From NCBI GenBank assembly GCA_014729665.1, contig WJJO01000033.1, positions 1-12,574 of the forward strand: a DNA stretch of 12,574 bases, written 5' to 3'. The stretch comes from Caldifarciminota bacterium. Its GTDB lineage: Bacteria; Hydrothermota; Tepidihabitantia; B3-TA06. How positions within the stretch are numbered: the stretch's first letter is position 1; the number at the start of each line of letters is the position of its first letter. Under the pieces are notes generated by a model. The model was not told where the DNA came from. It searched no databases and saw only the letters and a program-made list of their open reading frames with translations. Position numbers and translations under genes: made by a program. Of this stretch, positions 1 to 6,505 are shown piece after piece.

Positions 1-28
1 ATTATAGGGTGTGTTGTGGAAGTGTCAA
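1..28 (-). promoter_or_regulatory. Divergent sigma70-type promoter reading left
   Basis: Read on the minus strand, TTGACA (23-28) is followed by a 16-base spacer and a perfect TATAAT (1-6). It would drive a gene lying to the left of the window, which cannot be seen. Its -35 box is separated by only two bases (29-30) from the -35 box of the plus-strand promoter. The hexamers are seen directly; activity is inferred. Confidence 0.6.
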
Positions 29-30
29 TC

Positions 31-58
31 TTGACAAGTGCGGGATTCCACCTATATT
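31..58 (+). promoter_or_regulatory. Sigma70-type promoter for the barrel-protein operon
   Basis: TTGACA (31-36), a 16-base spacer and TATATT (53-58) lie upstream of the gene starting at 98. A perfect inverted repeat ACCTA-TAT-TAGGT (50-62) is centred on the -10 box and could be an operator. The expected transcript start near 65 leaves a leader of about 33 bases carrying the AGGAG ribosome site at 87-91. Confidence 0.65.
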
Positions 59-97
59 AGGTTGTGATCTGATAAAAGGATCGGTTAGGAGATAATC

Positions 98-736
98 ATG
101 CGGCGAATAATCCAGCTTATAATCCTTACTTCGATATCTGCGGGAGCGGCAGAGATAATCGCCCTGGGCGGCGGCAACCATCAGGCCTGGGTGGATGACA
201 GTACCATAATCCTCGACGGAATAAGCTGGCACTCCGGGGCCTTGATAAGTGAAGGCATCACATTCAGACGAACGAATCTTACAATAGCTGCCGAAACCGG
301 ATTAATCTACCAGTATGAGAAGTACCACGACGTATTGAATTTTCAAGATGAATTCGGCGAGGTATATGACTCGGCTGACGCATACTGGAAGTACGATAAC
401 CTTATCGTACCGCTGCATCTAAAGGGTTCGATGGATTTCGCCTCCCGAATTAACGTAGGCCTGGGTTCCGGTATCTCGGTCGTGCGCCCTTTAACAGGGA
501 AGTCCTGGATGCAACAGGAGAAAGAAGAACCCCTGTATGAATGGGAGCTGGAAAGAGATCAGATGGACACCTACCTTGCCTTCCAGATCAAGGGTGAAGC
601 AGGTATTAAAATTATCCCTAGACTGTGGATTAAGGCCGCGGTTACCGGTCAGTACAAGGTTGCCGATCTTTCTGCGGAGGTTTTCGTGAATAAAAGGGCT
701 TATTTTGCGTCGCTGGGGCTTGCATTCCGATTGTAA
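98..736 (+). CDS. Predicted outer-membrane beta-barrel protein (paralogue 1)
   Basis: The 212-residue product has an N-terminal signal peptide (charged MRR, hydrophobic core, likely cleavage after SAGAA near residue 18). The rest is alternating hydrophobic/polar beta strands typical of small barrels of the OMP_b-brl (PorT-like) kind, ending in a strand FASLGLAFRL. It is clearly related to its neighbour at 801: shared stretches are ETGL..., KYDNLIVPLHLKG, FQIKGEAGIKIIPRLWIK and the closing GLA strand. The ATG at 98 follows AGGAG with six bases of spacing. It is the first gene behind the divergent promoter region. No enzyme motif is visible, so a structural, porin-like or assembly role is all that can be proposed. 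Confidence 0.75.
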   Translation: MRRIIQLIILTSISAGAAEIIALGGGNHQAWVDDSTIILDGISWHSGALISEGITFRRTNLTIAAETGLIYQYEKYHDVLNFQDEFGEVYDSADAYWKYDNLIVPLHLKGSMDFASRINVGLGSGISVVRPLTGKSWMQQEKEEPLYEWELERDQMDTYLAFQIKGEAGIKIIPRLWIKAAVTGQYKVADLSAEVFVNKRAYFASLGLAFRL

Positions 737-800
737 CCGAGGATAATATCCCGTAACGATAAACTCACATTATCGGAAATAAGTAAAAAGAGGAGTTGAG

Positions 801-1424
801 ATGAAAAAGTGCGCGGTTTTAACAATGCTCGTGCTGGCCCTAAGCGCTGCATGGGCAATAGAGGGTACGGCTCTTATCGGTGCGAATTCCCAGACCTGGG
901 ACGACGGGAGCGGCAACTCCGGGACAGGAGGCGGCGCCCACTTCGGCATCCTGGGAAGCATCGGGATGACCCCATCGTGCCTGCCTGTTTACCTGGGAGT
1001 GGAAACAGGATTTCTTACACAGAGTGCCAAATATAACTGGGAAACAGGCTTCGGGGAATTGGACGTCAACCTTAAATACAACAACCTTGTTATACCTATA
1101 CTCCTCAAGGGAACCTTCAAACCTACGGGTAAGATTCATATCGGCGCAGGTCTCGGGCCATCCCTTATCATACATAGTTCCGGAGTTATGGGCATCGGGA
1201 TCGACGATTGGAGTCTGATGGGAGATATAGACGACGATGATCTGAAAACCGAAATAGGATTCCAGATAAAAGGAGACGTGGGTATTAAACTCATCCCCTT
1301 ACTTTGGCTGAAACCCGGCATCACCCTGCAGATCAATTCCAACCCTTACTCGCCTGTTACCGGTCAAAAAGAAGGTTCAGAGACTACCTGGTTTATCCAC
1401 ATCGGTCTGGCTATAAAACCGTAG
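801..1424 (+). CDS. Predicted outer-membrane beta-barrel protein (paralogue 2)
   Basis: This 207-residue protein starts with a signal peptide, MKKCAVLTMLVLALSAAWA, with probable cleavage after AWA. The body is glycine-rich beta strands, with the block LKYNNLVIPILLKG (about residues 91-104) followed by IHIGAGLGPSLI and FQIKGDVGIKLIPLLWLKP, all matching the same blocks in the gene at 98. The two look like a tandem duplication that has since diverged, especially in the loop regions. An AGAGGAG ribosome site precedes the ATG. The 64-base gap to the upstream gene shows no good promoter, so the pair is probably co-transcribed. The family assignment is inferred from fold pattern; the ligand or role is unknown. 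Confidence 0.75.
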   Translation: MKKCAVLTMLVLALSAAWAIEGTALIGANSQTWDDGSGNSGTGGGAHFGILGSIGMTPSCLPVYLGVETGFLTQSAKYNWETGFGELDVNLKYNNLVIPILLKGTFKPTGKIHIGAGLGPSLIIHSSGVMGIGIDDWSLMGDIDDDDLKTEIGFQIKGDVGIKLIPLLWLKPGITLQINSNPYSPVTGQKEGSETTWFIHIGLAIKP

Positions 1425-1429
1425 GATAG

Positions 1430-2320
1430 ATGCTGAAACAGGCCCTTAGCCTTGTTTGTTCTTTCACTTCGTTAGTATTTGCCGGAAGACCTGTACAGAC
1501 ACTTCGTGAGTTTACCGGGCAGGTAGACTATGAGGAAAATTCCTCAATAACTGTCGGACTGACGGCAACAGGTTACGGTGGAATCGTTCTTGATATGAAG
1601 AACAGCACGGATATGGTAACGAATTCAGGTGTTTCTTCCACGAGCGGTAAACTCGGAGGATTTAAACTGACAAGGAATTTCGATGTAATAGAAATTCGAA
1701 CAAGCACGTCCGGCAGTCTGATTTCGTTATTTTCGGGTTCAGACCCAGAACCAGAGGATTCTGTTATCCGACTGGACTCGACTACCTTCGATAGTCTTGC
1801 AAATTGCTATAGCTTCTCCCGCTCAGGGAATCTTCGAGATTACGAATTCCAGGTTGTAACTAAAGATACAACCATGTCCTCAGATGAAGACCAATTACCC
1901 CATGGAGACTGTTTTCTCAAAGCAATGCTCGTGATATTTTCATTTAAGGACTTCTCCACCGGCAATTCCATTCCTGTAGACGAAGAAACATCTTTCAGCC
2001 TACCGGATGTATCAGGCGATTTCGAGGTAAAGGGTAATTACGTAGTAGTTGGTTCCGAGTTTTACGAAGGTAGAGAAACCGTAAAGATAAGATTCAGCGG
2101 AAACGGTTCTTCTCAGAAAAACATTCCCGACATGTTCTCAGATCCCATGACATTTGAGGTCACTATCGAGGGTAACCTGCTTTACGATCCATTAATAGGC
2201 CTGCCCCTTTTATACACCTTGAAGTCCGAAATCACGGGAGCAGCCAGCAGCGTGGAGGAATCGGTAGATTACGTTTATACAGGGGTATTGCAGAACACCT
2301 TGAAGGGAAAGCTAAGGTAG
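1430..2320 (+). CDS. Secreted protein of unknown function
   Basis: I do not recognise this 296-residue protein. It starts five bases after the stop of the preceding barrel gene, with only a weak AGGA three bases upstream, suggesting translational coupling. A signal peptide (MLKQALSLVCSFTSLVFA) with cleavage after VFA is likely; there is no lipobox. The rest is strand-rich, with a C-terminal half (about 195-290) of long antiparallel-looking strands: KGNYVVVGSEFYEGRETVKI, TFEVTIEGNLLYDPLIGLPL and LLYTLKSEITG. That layout recalls beta-sandwich or half-barrel periplasmic proteins such as LolA-like or DUF6263-like folds, but this is only a shape argument. Being last in an operon with two barrels suggests an envelope role. 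Confidence 0.7.
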   Translation: MLKQALSLVCSFTSLVFAGRPVQTLREFTGQVDYEENSSITVGLTATGYGGIVLDMKNSTDMVTNSGVSSTSGKLGGFKLTRNFDVIEIRTSTSGSLISLFSGSDPEPEDSVIRLDSTTFDSLANCYSFSRSGNLRDYEFQVVTKDTTMSSDEDQLPHGDCFLKAMLVIFSFKDFSTGNSIPVDEETSFSLPDVSGDFEVKGNYVVVGSEFYEGRETVKIRFSGNGSSQKNIPDMFSDPMTFEVTIEGNLLYDPLIGLPLLYTLKSEITGAASSVEESVDYVYTGVLQNTLKGKLR

Positions 2321-2356
2321 AGCATTCCGTTTAAATACTGCGGAATACCAGACGTC

Positions 2357-2445
2357 TCAATCAATCTTCTGCTCAAGTACCTCTTTAGTTTATCTGCATC
2401 GAAGATAATATCGGATGGAAAAAAGCCGCTATCCCTTTGATAAAC
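2357..2445 (-). pseudogene. Possible frameshifted remnant of a C-terminal coding fragment
   Basis: Downstream of the ROK kinase, the minus strand reads VYQRDSGFFPSDIIFDADKLK in one frame, and after a one-base shift VLEQKID followed by TGA at 2357-2359. Joined, this looks like a natural protein end. There is no start or ribosome site of its own. The source family is not recognised, and a chance reading is possible over such a short stretch. Confidence 0.25.
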
Positions 2446-2456
2446 CGTAAGGAGGA

Positions 2457-3386
2457 TTAGAGTAAAACTTCTGCCAGCGTCGCTGCACCTAAAATCCCCG
2501 CCTTGTCACCCAGTTTTGAACGCATCACCCTCAGCTTCCTTCCCTCAAGCGGCATGGTATAGCGTTTTAAGGTTTCACGGATCGGCTTCAGAATCAAATC
2601 ACCGGCCTTGCTTACCCCGCCGTTCACCACGATAACCTCAGGGTCGAGAAGCTGAACTACGTTACCTAGAGCCTTGCCTATACGTCGTCCGGCTTGTGCA
2701 AAGACCTTCAATGCAACCTCGTCGCCTTCGCGTGCTGCCCGGGCAAGCAGACGCGGTGTTATTTCCTTCCCCGAAGTCAATTTCATCAGCGGGGATGCCA
2801 GATTCATTCTCCTCCTTGCCTTGCGAACCAGTCGGTCGTTGCCCACGTAGGCCTCAAGGCATCCTGTAATCCCGCACGAACACTTCGCGTTCCCCTCGAA
2901 GGAGGTATGCCCGAACTCACCGGCGGCGTAGTTCGCGCCCAGGATGAGAGCGCCGTCTGAGATGATACCTCCTCCAACCCCCGTTCCCAGGGTGAAGCAG
3001 AAGAGATTTTCTGTTCCGTACCCGCCGTACTTGTACTCTCCCCAGGCGATCGCATTTACGTCGTTTGATACCGCAACCGGTACGGAAAAACACTGTTCCA
3101 GCATGTCCTTCAACGGAACGTTGCGCCAGCTGGCAAGGTTCGGAGAGAAGCGGATGACGCCTTTGCGATGGTCTATGAGTCCAGCAATACCGGCACCGAC
3201 CTGGATTATCTGATTCTCCCCCATCATCCTGGCAGCCTTGAGGAATATGCCTTCAACCAGGGCTCGGGGTCCTGCATCCATACGGGTTTTGAGTCTTCCG
3301 CTGGATACTATCTTGCCCTTGGAGGAAACCAATCCCAGGCGGGTATTCGTCCCCCCTATATCGATACCGAGAAATTCAGACTGCAT
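2457..3386 (-). CDS. ROK-family sugar kinase (glucokinase-like)
   Basis: The 309-residue protein has the full ROK layout: the N-terminal phosphate-binding loop GIDIGGTNTRLGLV (7-20), catalytic aspartate in SNDVNA (Asp109), the GTGVGGG loop (134-140), the sugar-contacting GEFGH (Glu157, His160), and the zinc motif CSCGITGCLE (Cys169, 171 and 176 with His160). ROK kinases phosphorylate hexoses such as glucose, N-acetylglucosamine or N-acetylmannosamine with ATP in the cytoplasm; the exact sugar cannot be read from the sequence. The ATG lies inside the end of the GlmU-like gene (11-base overlap), with only a weak ribosome site, so translation is probably coupled. That pairing makes an amino-sugar or glucose substrate likely. 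Length and motifs are normal for an active enzyme. Confidence 0.9.
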   Translation of the reverse strand: MQSEFLGIDIGGTNTRLGLVSSKGKIVSSGRLKTRMDAGPRALVEGIFLKAARMMGENQIIQVGAGIAGLIDHRKGVIRFSPNLASWRNVPLKDMLEQCFSVPVAVSNDVNAIAWGEYKYGGYGTENLFCFTLGTGVGGGIISDGALILGANYAAGEFGHTSFEGNAKCSCGITGCLEAYVGNDRLVRKARRRMNLASPLMKLTSGKEITPRLLARAAREGDEVALKVFAQAGRRIGKALGNVVQLLDPEVIVVNGGVSKAGDLILKPIRETLKRYTMPLEGRKLRVMRSKLGDKAGILGAATLAEVLL

Positions 3387-4557
3387 CTTGAGTATGTCGT
3401 GTATGCAAGGTATTAATACGCTCGCGAAGTGCGGTGTTCATATCCCTTTTTCTGCGAACCATTACCTTCTCGGTGGTGTTTACCAATTGTTCCAGATCGT
3501 AGACATCGGTCTTGCCCCAGGAGAAGGATTTAATAAATTTGGATGCCGGTCCCTCTCCGAAGAGGTTGGCGAATATCCCTATCATGGTTCCTGTGGGTAT
3601 GAGCGTGCCTATGGCCGTCTTGGTATGATCTCCGATGATACAGCCGAACTTCATAAGCCCTGTAGATAATGACTCGCCGTTGAATAACACCTTCACGTCG
3701 GAGTAGTTATTCTTGAGATCGGAGTTGGTGGTCATAGCGCCCAGATTAACCCACTCACCCAGGTAGGCGTGACCCATAAAACCCTCGTGGTGTTTGTTTA
3801 CGTATCCGTGGAAGATTGAAGCCTCGACCTCTCCCCCGACCCTGCACACCGGACCGAGAACCGTACCCGCCCTTATCCTGGCGCTGTCGACGATTGTCCC
3901 TGGACCTATATAACACGGCCCCTCGATAAGGTTCGGTCCCTTAGTAAATGCACCTTCAGCGATTGTCACGGGTCCGTTCCGGCAGTCTATCACCGTACCG
4001 GCCTCAACCCTTGCACCCTTCTCGACCCTTAAGGCTTTCCCATAGACTACCGCGTGTGAATCTATCTCTCCTTCTTCTAACTCACCGAAAAAGTCACGGG
4101 TAACCTCCTGTTCTAATGATGCGAATATCTCCCAGGGATAGCGGATGCGTCTTGCCGGGATGCGCCTGCGCTGATCTTGTGTTGCTTCGATAAAGTCCCG
4201 GACATCGGCGAGGCCCTCGGAACCGACAAGCTTATCGGTAATAAATCCCACGACGGTATCGTCCTCACCGGTCAAAACCTCGTTTTTATCCGATATCTCG
4301 ACCGGTTCAGCAAGTACGGTACCCGAAGACAGGAAAAGGTGTAAGCCCTCGGGTATCTTGCCTGCTACCTCGAGTGCCGGAAACTCTTCAGCGCAGAGAT
4401 CATTTAAATCCCTTCGGACGATGAGACTTGCTTTCTGATCCATCATCCTTTCCGCCTTCTCCCTGAATGAAAGCGTACCGCAGCGAATCTCGGTGACGGG
4501 CCTCAAGTGCGATAGCGGCTCGAAGTTCTGGGGATTATCCTCATAGATAAAAAGCAT
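3376..4557 (-). CDS. GlmU-like sugar nucleotidyltransferase/acyltransferase
   Basis: This matches the GlmU-like family (TIGR03991 type) common in Bacteroidetes and relatives rather than classical GlmU. The N-terminal part has FEPLSHLRPVTEIRCG followed by SFREKAERM (about residues 12-38) in place of the usual LxxGxGTRM nucleotidyltransferase signature. Residues from about 165 to 335 form a left-handed beta-helix of hexapeptide repeats, with the family block GYVNKHHEGFMGHAYLG (251-267) and NLGAMTTNSDLKNNY. The likely job is making UDP-GlcNAc or a related nucleotide sugar from the sugar 1-phosphate, with acyl transfer by the helix domain. I chose the ATG at 4557 (393 residues) because the family begins at MLFIYED; an in-frame ATG at 4566 and a TTG at 4590 exist, but the TTG is also the first codon of a TTGACA box. 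It overlaps the kinase gene by 11 bases. Confidence 0.85.
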   Translation of the reverse strand: MLFIYEDNPQNFEPLSHLRPVTEIRCGTLSFREKAERMMDQKASLIVRRDLNDLCAEEFPALEVAGKIPEGLHLFLSSGTVLAEPVEISDKNEVLTGEDDTVVGFITDKLVGSEGLADVRDFIEATQDQRRRIPARRIRYPWEIFASLEQEVTRDFFGELEEGEIDSHAVVYGKALRVEKGARVEAGTVIDCRNGPVTIAEGAFTKGPNLIEGPCYIGPGTIVDSARIRAGTVLGPVCRVGGEVEASIFHGYVNKHHEGFMGHAYLGEWVNLGAMTTNSDLKNNYSDVKVLFNGESLSTGLMKFGCIIGDHTKTAIGTLIPTGTMIGIFANLFGEGPASKFIKSFSWGKTDVYDLEQLVNTTEKVMVRRKRDMNTALRERINTLHTRHTQDAV

Positions 4558-4564
4558 AGGAGAC

Positions 4565-4590
4565 ATTATCGATAAATTGCCGGTTGTCAA
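4565..4590 (-). promoter_or_regulatory. Possible promoter close to the GlmU-like start
   Basis: On the minus strand TTGACA (4590-4585) is followed by GATAAT (4570-4565), a 14-base spacer, shorter than ideal; a 16-base spacer gives the poorer TAATGT. The transcript would begin near 4557, where the family start codon lies, so the message could be leaderless. No Shine-Dalgarno site precedes 4557. Confidence 0.35.
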
Positions 4591-4630
4591 CGATTAATCA
4601 CCCCACACGACTACTTCGTATTCGTGCAGG

Positions 4631-4672
4631 GATTCAAAGATTGTAAGATTTGAAGATTGAAGATTCGATTTC
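4631..4672. repeat. Degenerate GATTgAAGATT microsatellite-like tract
   Basis: The stretch reads as imperfect repeats of AAGATTg(T/A)AGATT: gattcaaagatt, gtaagatttgaagatt, gaagattcgattt. It lies in the 284-base gap between the divergent GlmU-like and lipoprotein genes. No function is evident. Confidence 0.4.
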
Positions 4673-4742
4673 GTCTCTAATAATGGTTAAATAAATTAGG
4701 TTTTTGGCATTATCTTGCACTGCGCTATTGTATCGCAGACCA

Positions 4743-4760
4743 TTGTGTTCTTTGTGTTTG
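4743..4760 (-). repeat. CACAAAG/CACAGAG-type dispersed repeat, copy A
   Basis: The minus strand reads CAAACACAAAGAACACAA, an imperfect unit of the same family as the copies at 5672, 7551, 7592 and 8782. It is intergenic, upstream of the FnIII lipoprotein gene. Confidence 0.45.
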
Positions 4761-4841
4761 ATCCCCTTCTGGGATTAGTGGTTGACTGCAGACGGAACAA
4801 AAGACACTTGACCTGAAGCAAAGAGCATGTATCCTTTGAAC

Positions 4842-5603
4842 ATGAGCTTAATAAGCAAAATGAGTATTATCTTGTTCCTTATCTTCCTTGCACTTACAGG
4901 ATGCACCGAACCCCCTGAGCGGATCGAACCGTTCTTATGGGTTAAGGCCCTTCCGGGCGACGGTACGGTTTCGGTCCAGTGGTGGCTTAATGATTCCACG
5001 CTTCTGTATCAGGGAGGGAAATACGGACATCTCATACTCATGCGCTCCGAAGAAGACGGACAATTCGAGCAGGTTGCAGAGTTCGGTCCCACCAATCCAC
5101 TTTACGCGGGATGGTGCTGGACGGATTCATCGGTCGAGAACGGAATTCAGTACCGATACTACGTCAAGGCTATATTTGCCATCTTCACCGACCCGGATGC
5201 CGAAGGCTTCTCCGATACATTTACCGTTACACCCCAGCCAGGACTTGCCGATCCCCGCCCATCCGCCCCTTCGAGCTTCACCAACGACCCGCTACTCGAA
5301 GGTTCCGATTACGTAACCTTGCACTGGATGTGCAACGAACCTCACGACAGCGTGTACTACATCTTTCTGGCTTACGGATCGGTGGGGTTCGACATATATC
5401 ACGATAACTTCGACGGCACCGGACGGGAATGGGACCCGTCAGGCACCCGTGTAGATCCGGTAAAACTCGACACTACCTCCTACACCTTCCAGTGCCAGCG
5501 TGACGGGGATACGCGTTATTACAAGATTGCCGTATTCACAGATTCGGTGATGAGTTATTCATCCGAGCAGCTCGAGATAGAACACACCTGGGAAGACGAC
5601 TGA
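4842..5603 (+). CDS. Lipoprotein with two fibronectin type III-like domains
   Basis: From the ATG at 4842 the product is 253 residues, with a type II signal peptide MSLISK + hydrophobic core + LTGC lipobox; Cys21 would be lipidated. In-frame ATGs at 4827 and 4860 are alternatives; 4842 gives the best signal peptide (a lysine before the core), while none has a strong ribosome site. Two FnIII-like modules can be traced: about 33-112 (GDGTVSVQWW, then RYYVKAIF) and about 125-248 (DYVTLHWMC, then RYYKIAVF and a closing strand). The first ends in TFTVTPQP and leads through a proline-rich linker. This is likely a surface or periplasmic binding/adhesion protein. The ligand is unknown, and no catalytic motif is seen. 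Confidence 0.75.
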   Translation: MSLISKMSIILFLIFLALTGCTEPPERIEPFLWVKALPGDGTVSVQWWLNDSTLLYQGGKYGHLILMRSEEDGQFEQVAEFGPTNPLYAGWCWTDSSVENGIQYRYYVKAIFAIFTDPDAEGFSDTFTVTPQPGLADPRPSAPSSFTNDPLLEGSDYVTLHWMCNEPHDSVYYIFLAYGSVGFDIYHDNFDGTGREWDPSGTRVDPVKLDTTSYTFQCQRDGDTRYYKIAVFTDSVMSYSSEQLEIEHTWEDD

Positions 5604-5671
5604 ACGCTACTTTACCCCTGATTCCTTGGACGTTATCGGACGCGAAGCGGCGGCTAAAGGAAGCAAAAAAT

Positions 5672-5688
5672 ACCACAGAGACACAGAG
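5672..5688 (+). repeat. ACCACAGAGACACAGAG dispersed repeat, copy B
   Basis: A clean two-unit copy of the CACAGAG repeat in the gap after the FnIII lipoprotein gene. Very similar intergenic tracts are widespread in genomes of several uncultured bacterial lineages; here it is intergenic like all other copies in the window. Confidence 0.5.
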
Positions 5689-5714
5689 TAGATAAAAACC
5701 TGGAGGGGTAAGCG

Positions 5715-5807
5715 TTGCGAACAAAGAACATATCCTACAGTCTCTTCGAGGGGAATCGCAGATCAAGGGAATTCATGGATCTATCTATCCTTGACTTAAT
5801 CGGTTAA
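5715..5807 (+). CDS. Candidate 30-residue small ORF
   Basis: A GGAGGGG ribosome site (5702-5708) sits six bases before a TTG that opens a 30-codon frame (L/M-RTKNISYSLFEGNRRSREF...), ending with TAA at 5805-5807. The stop falls inside the palindrome of the next gene's promoter. The peptide is unrecognised and charged, with no signal peptide. It could be a real small protein, a decayed gene end, or chance; the TTG start lowers confidence. Confidence 0.25.
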   Translation: MRTKNISYSLFEGNRRSREFMDLSILDLIG

Positions 5808-5819
5808 CCGGTTTATTAT
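5791..5819 (+). promoter_or_regulatory. Sigma70-type promoter with palindrome in the spacer
   Basis: TTGACT (5791-5796), a 17-base spacer and TATTAT (5814-5819) precede the barrel-like lipoprotein gene. The spacer holds the perfect 10-base palindrome CGGTTAACCG (5801-5810), overlapping a second one, AACCGGTT (5806-5813). A repressor site between the boxes is plausible but unproven. Confidence 0.6.
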
Positions 5820-5842
5820 CATCTTTTCACAAAGGAGGTTTA

Positions 5843-6505
5843 GTGGTTAGAAAAGTTGCAGTTATTTGTTTCTTGACAATCTTTGTTGCAGGCTGCGGAA
5901 CCGTGTCTACGGTGCGCATCCTGCCCGAGGGTGAACGCGCGCTCTCCTTCTCCCTGGGCGGACCGGTGGCAACCCTGCCCGGTATTGCAGACTTACCCCT
6001 GCCCTACACCGCACTCCGGTACCGGTGGGGTGTGGTTGATAATCTTGAGGCCCACGTGGGCATACATCCGACGATGCTTGCCTTCGGAACCATAGGATTG
6101 GACGTCGGATTAGCATACGAATTCCTTCATCAAGCAGGCGCAATCCCCAGCTTATGTCTGGGGCTGAATCCTACGATGTGGCTGAATCCTTTTAATCAAG
6201 ACGGCGTTGGCGCAGCACCATCTGCCGATCTCGCAGCATCTTGGTTCGTCAATCCTGATATCCTTGTCTACACCGGAGGGCAGGCGTTCTTCCAGCTCTC
6301 AGAACCATACGTTCCATGGACCGCTTTAGTCGGCTCCGAGTTCAAAATAGGCAAGTATCTCGGTCTGGGTTTAGAGATTAAGTGGTATGCTCCTATGGAG
6401 GATTCGGAGTTCAGGGTGGTCAACTTCCCGCTCTCGCCCGGCAACCGGGGTGCATTCGGGATAGTACTCGGCGCGAGTCTTTATCCGGGAGGTGGAAATG
6501 ATTAA
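5843..6505 (+). CDS. Lipoprotein with barrel-like beta-strand body
   Basis: The 220-residue product starts at a GTG preceded by AAAGGAGG. The signal peptide MVRKVAVICFLTIFVAGC carries a lipobox (VAGC, lipidated Cys18). The body is a run of amphipathic beta strands broken by glycine and proline turns (ALRYRWGVVDNLEAHVGI, then IGLDVGLAYEFL, EFKIGKYLGLGLEIKWYAP and a final FGIVLGASLYPGG), which resembles outer-membrane barrel families even though a lipobox is present. No enzymatic motif is visible. It overlaps the downstream lipoprotein hydrolase gene by eight bases, so the two are translated together and may form a surface pair. Function unknown. Confidence 0.7.
   Translation: MVRKVAVICFLTIFVAGCGTVSTVRILPEGERALSFSLGGPVATLPGIADLPLPYTALRYRWGVVDNLEAHVGIHPTMLAFGTIGLDVGLAYEFLHQAGAIPSLCLGLNPTMWLNPFNQDGVGAAPSADLAASWFVNPDILVYTGGQAFFQLSEPYVPWTALVGSEFKIGKYLGLGLEIKWYAPMEDSEFRVVNFPLSPGNRGAFGIVLGASLYPGGGND

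Noticed and set aside
2..232. Minus-strand open frame at the left edge
   Set aside because: It overlaps the divergent promoter and the start of the first barrel gene, and its sequence is low in protein-like features.
757..775. CGATAA/TTATCG hairpin before the second barrel gene
   Set aside because: Short A/T-rich stem with no T-tract; could arise by chance and no function is supported.
2324..2346. ATTCCG/CGGAAT inverted repeat with an 11-base loop between converging genes, as a terminator
   Set aside because: Only six base pairs, a large loop and no T-tract on either side; too weak to call.
4631..4672. CRISPR-like or direct-repeat array
   Set aside because: Units are only about 10 bases, irregular and without spacers; it is a simple sequence tract.
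4808..4829. TTGACC...TATCCT as promoter of the FnIII lipoprotein
   Set aside because: Four of six match in the -10 box, and the start would overlap the possible start codons; left uncalled.
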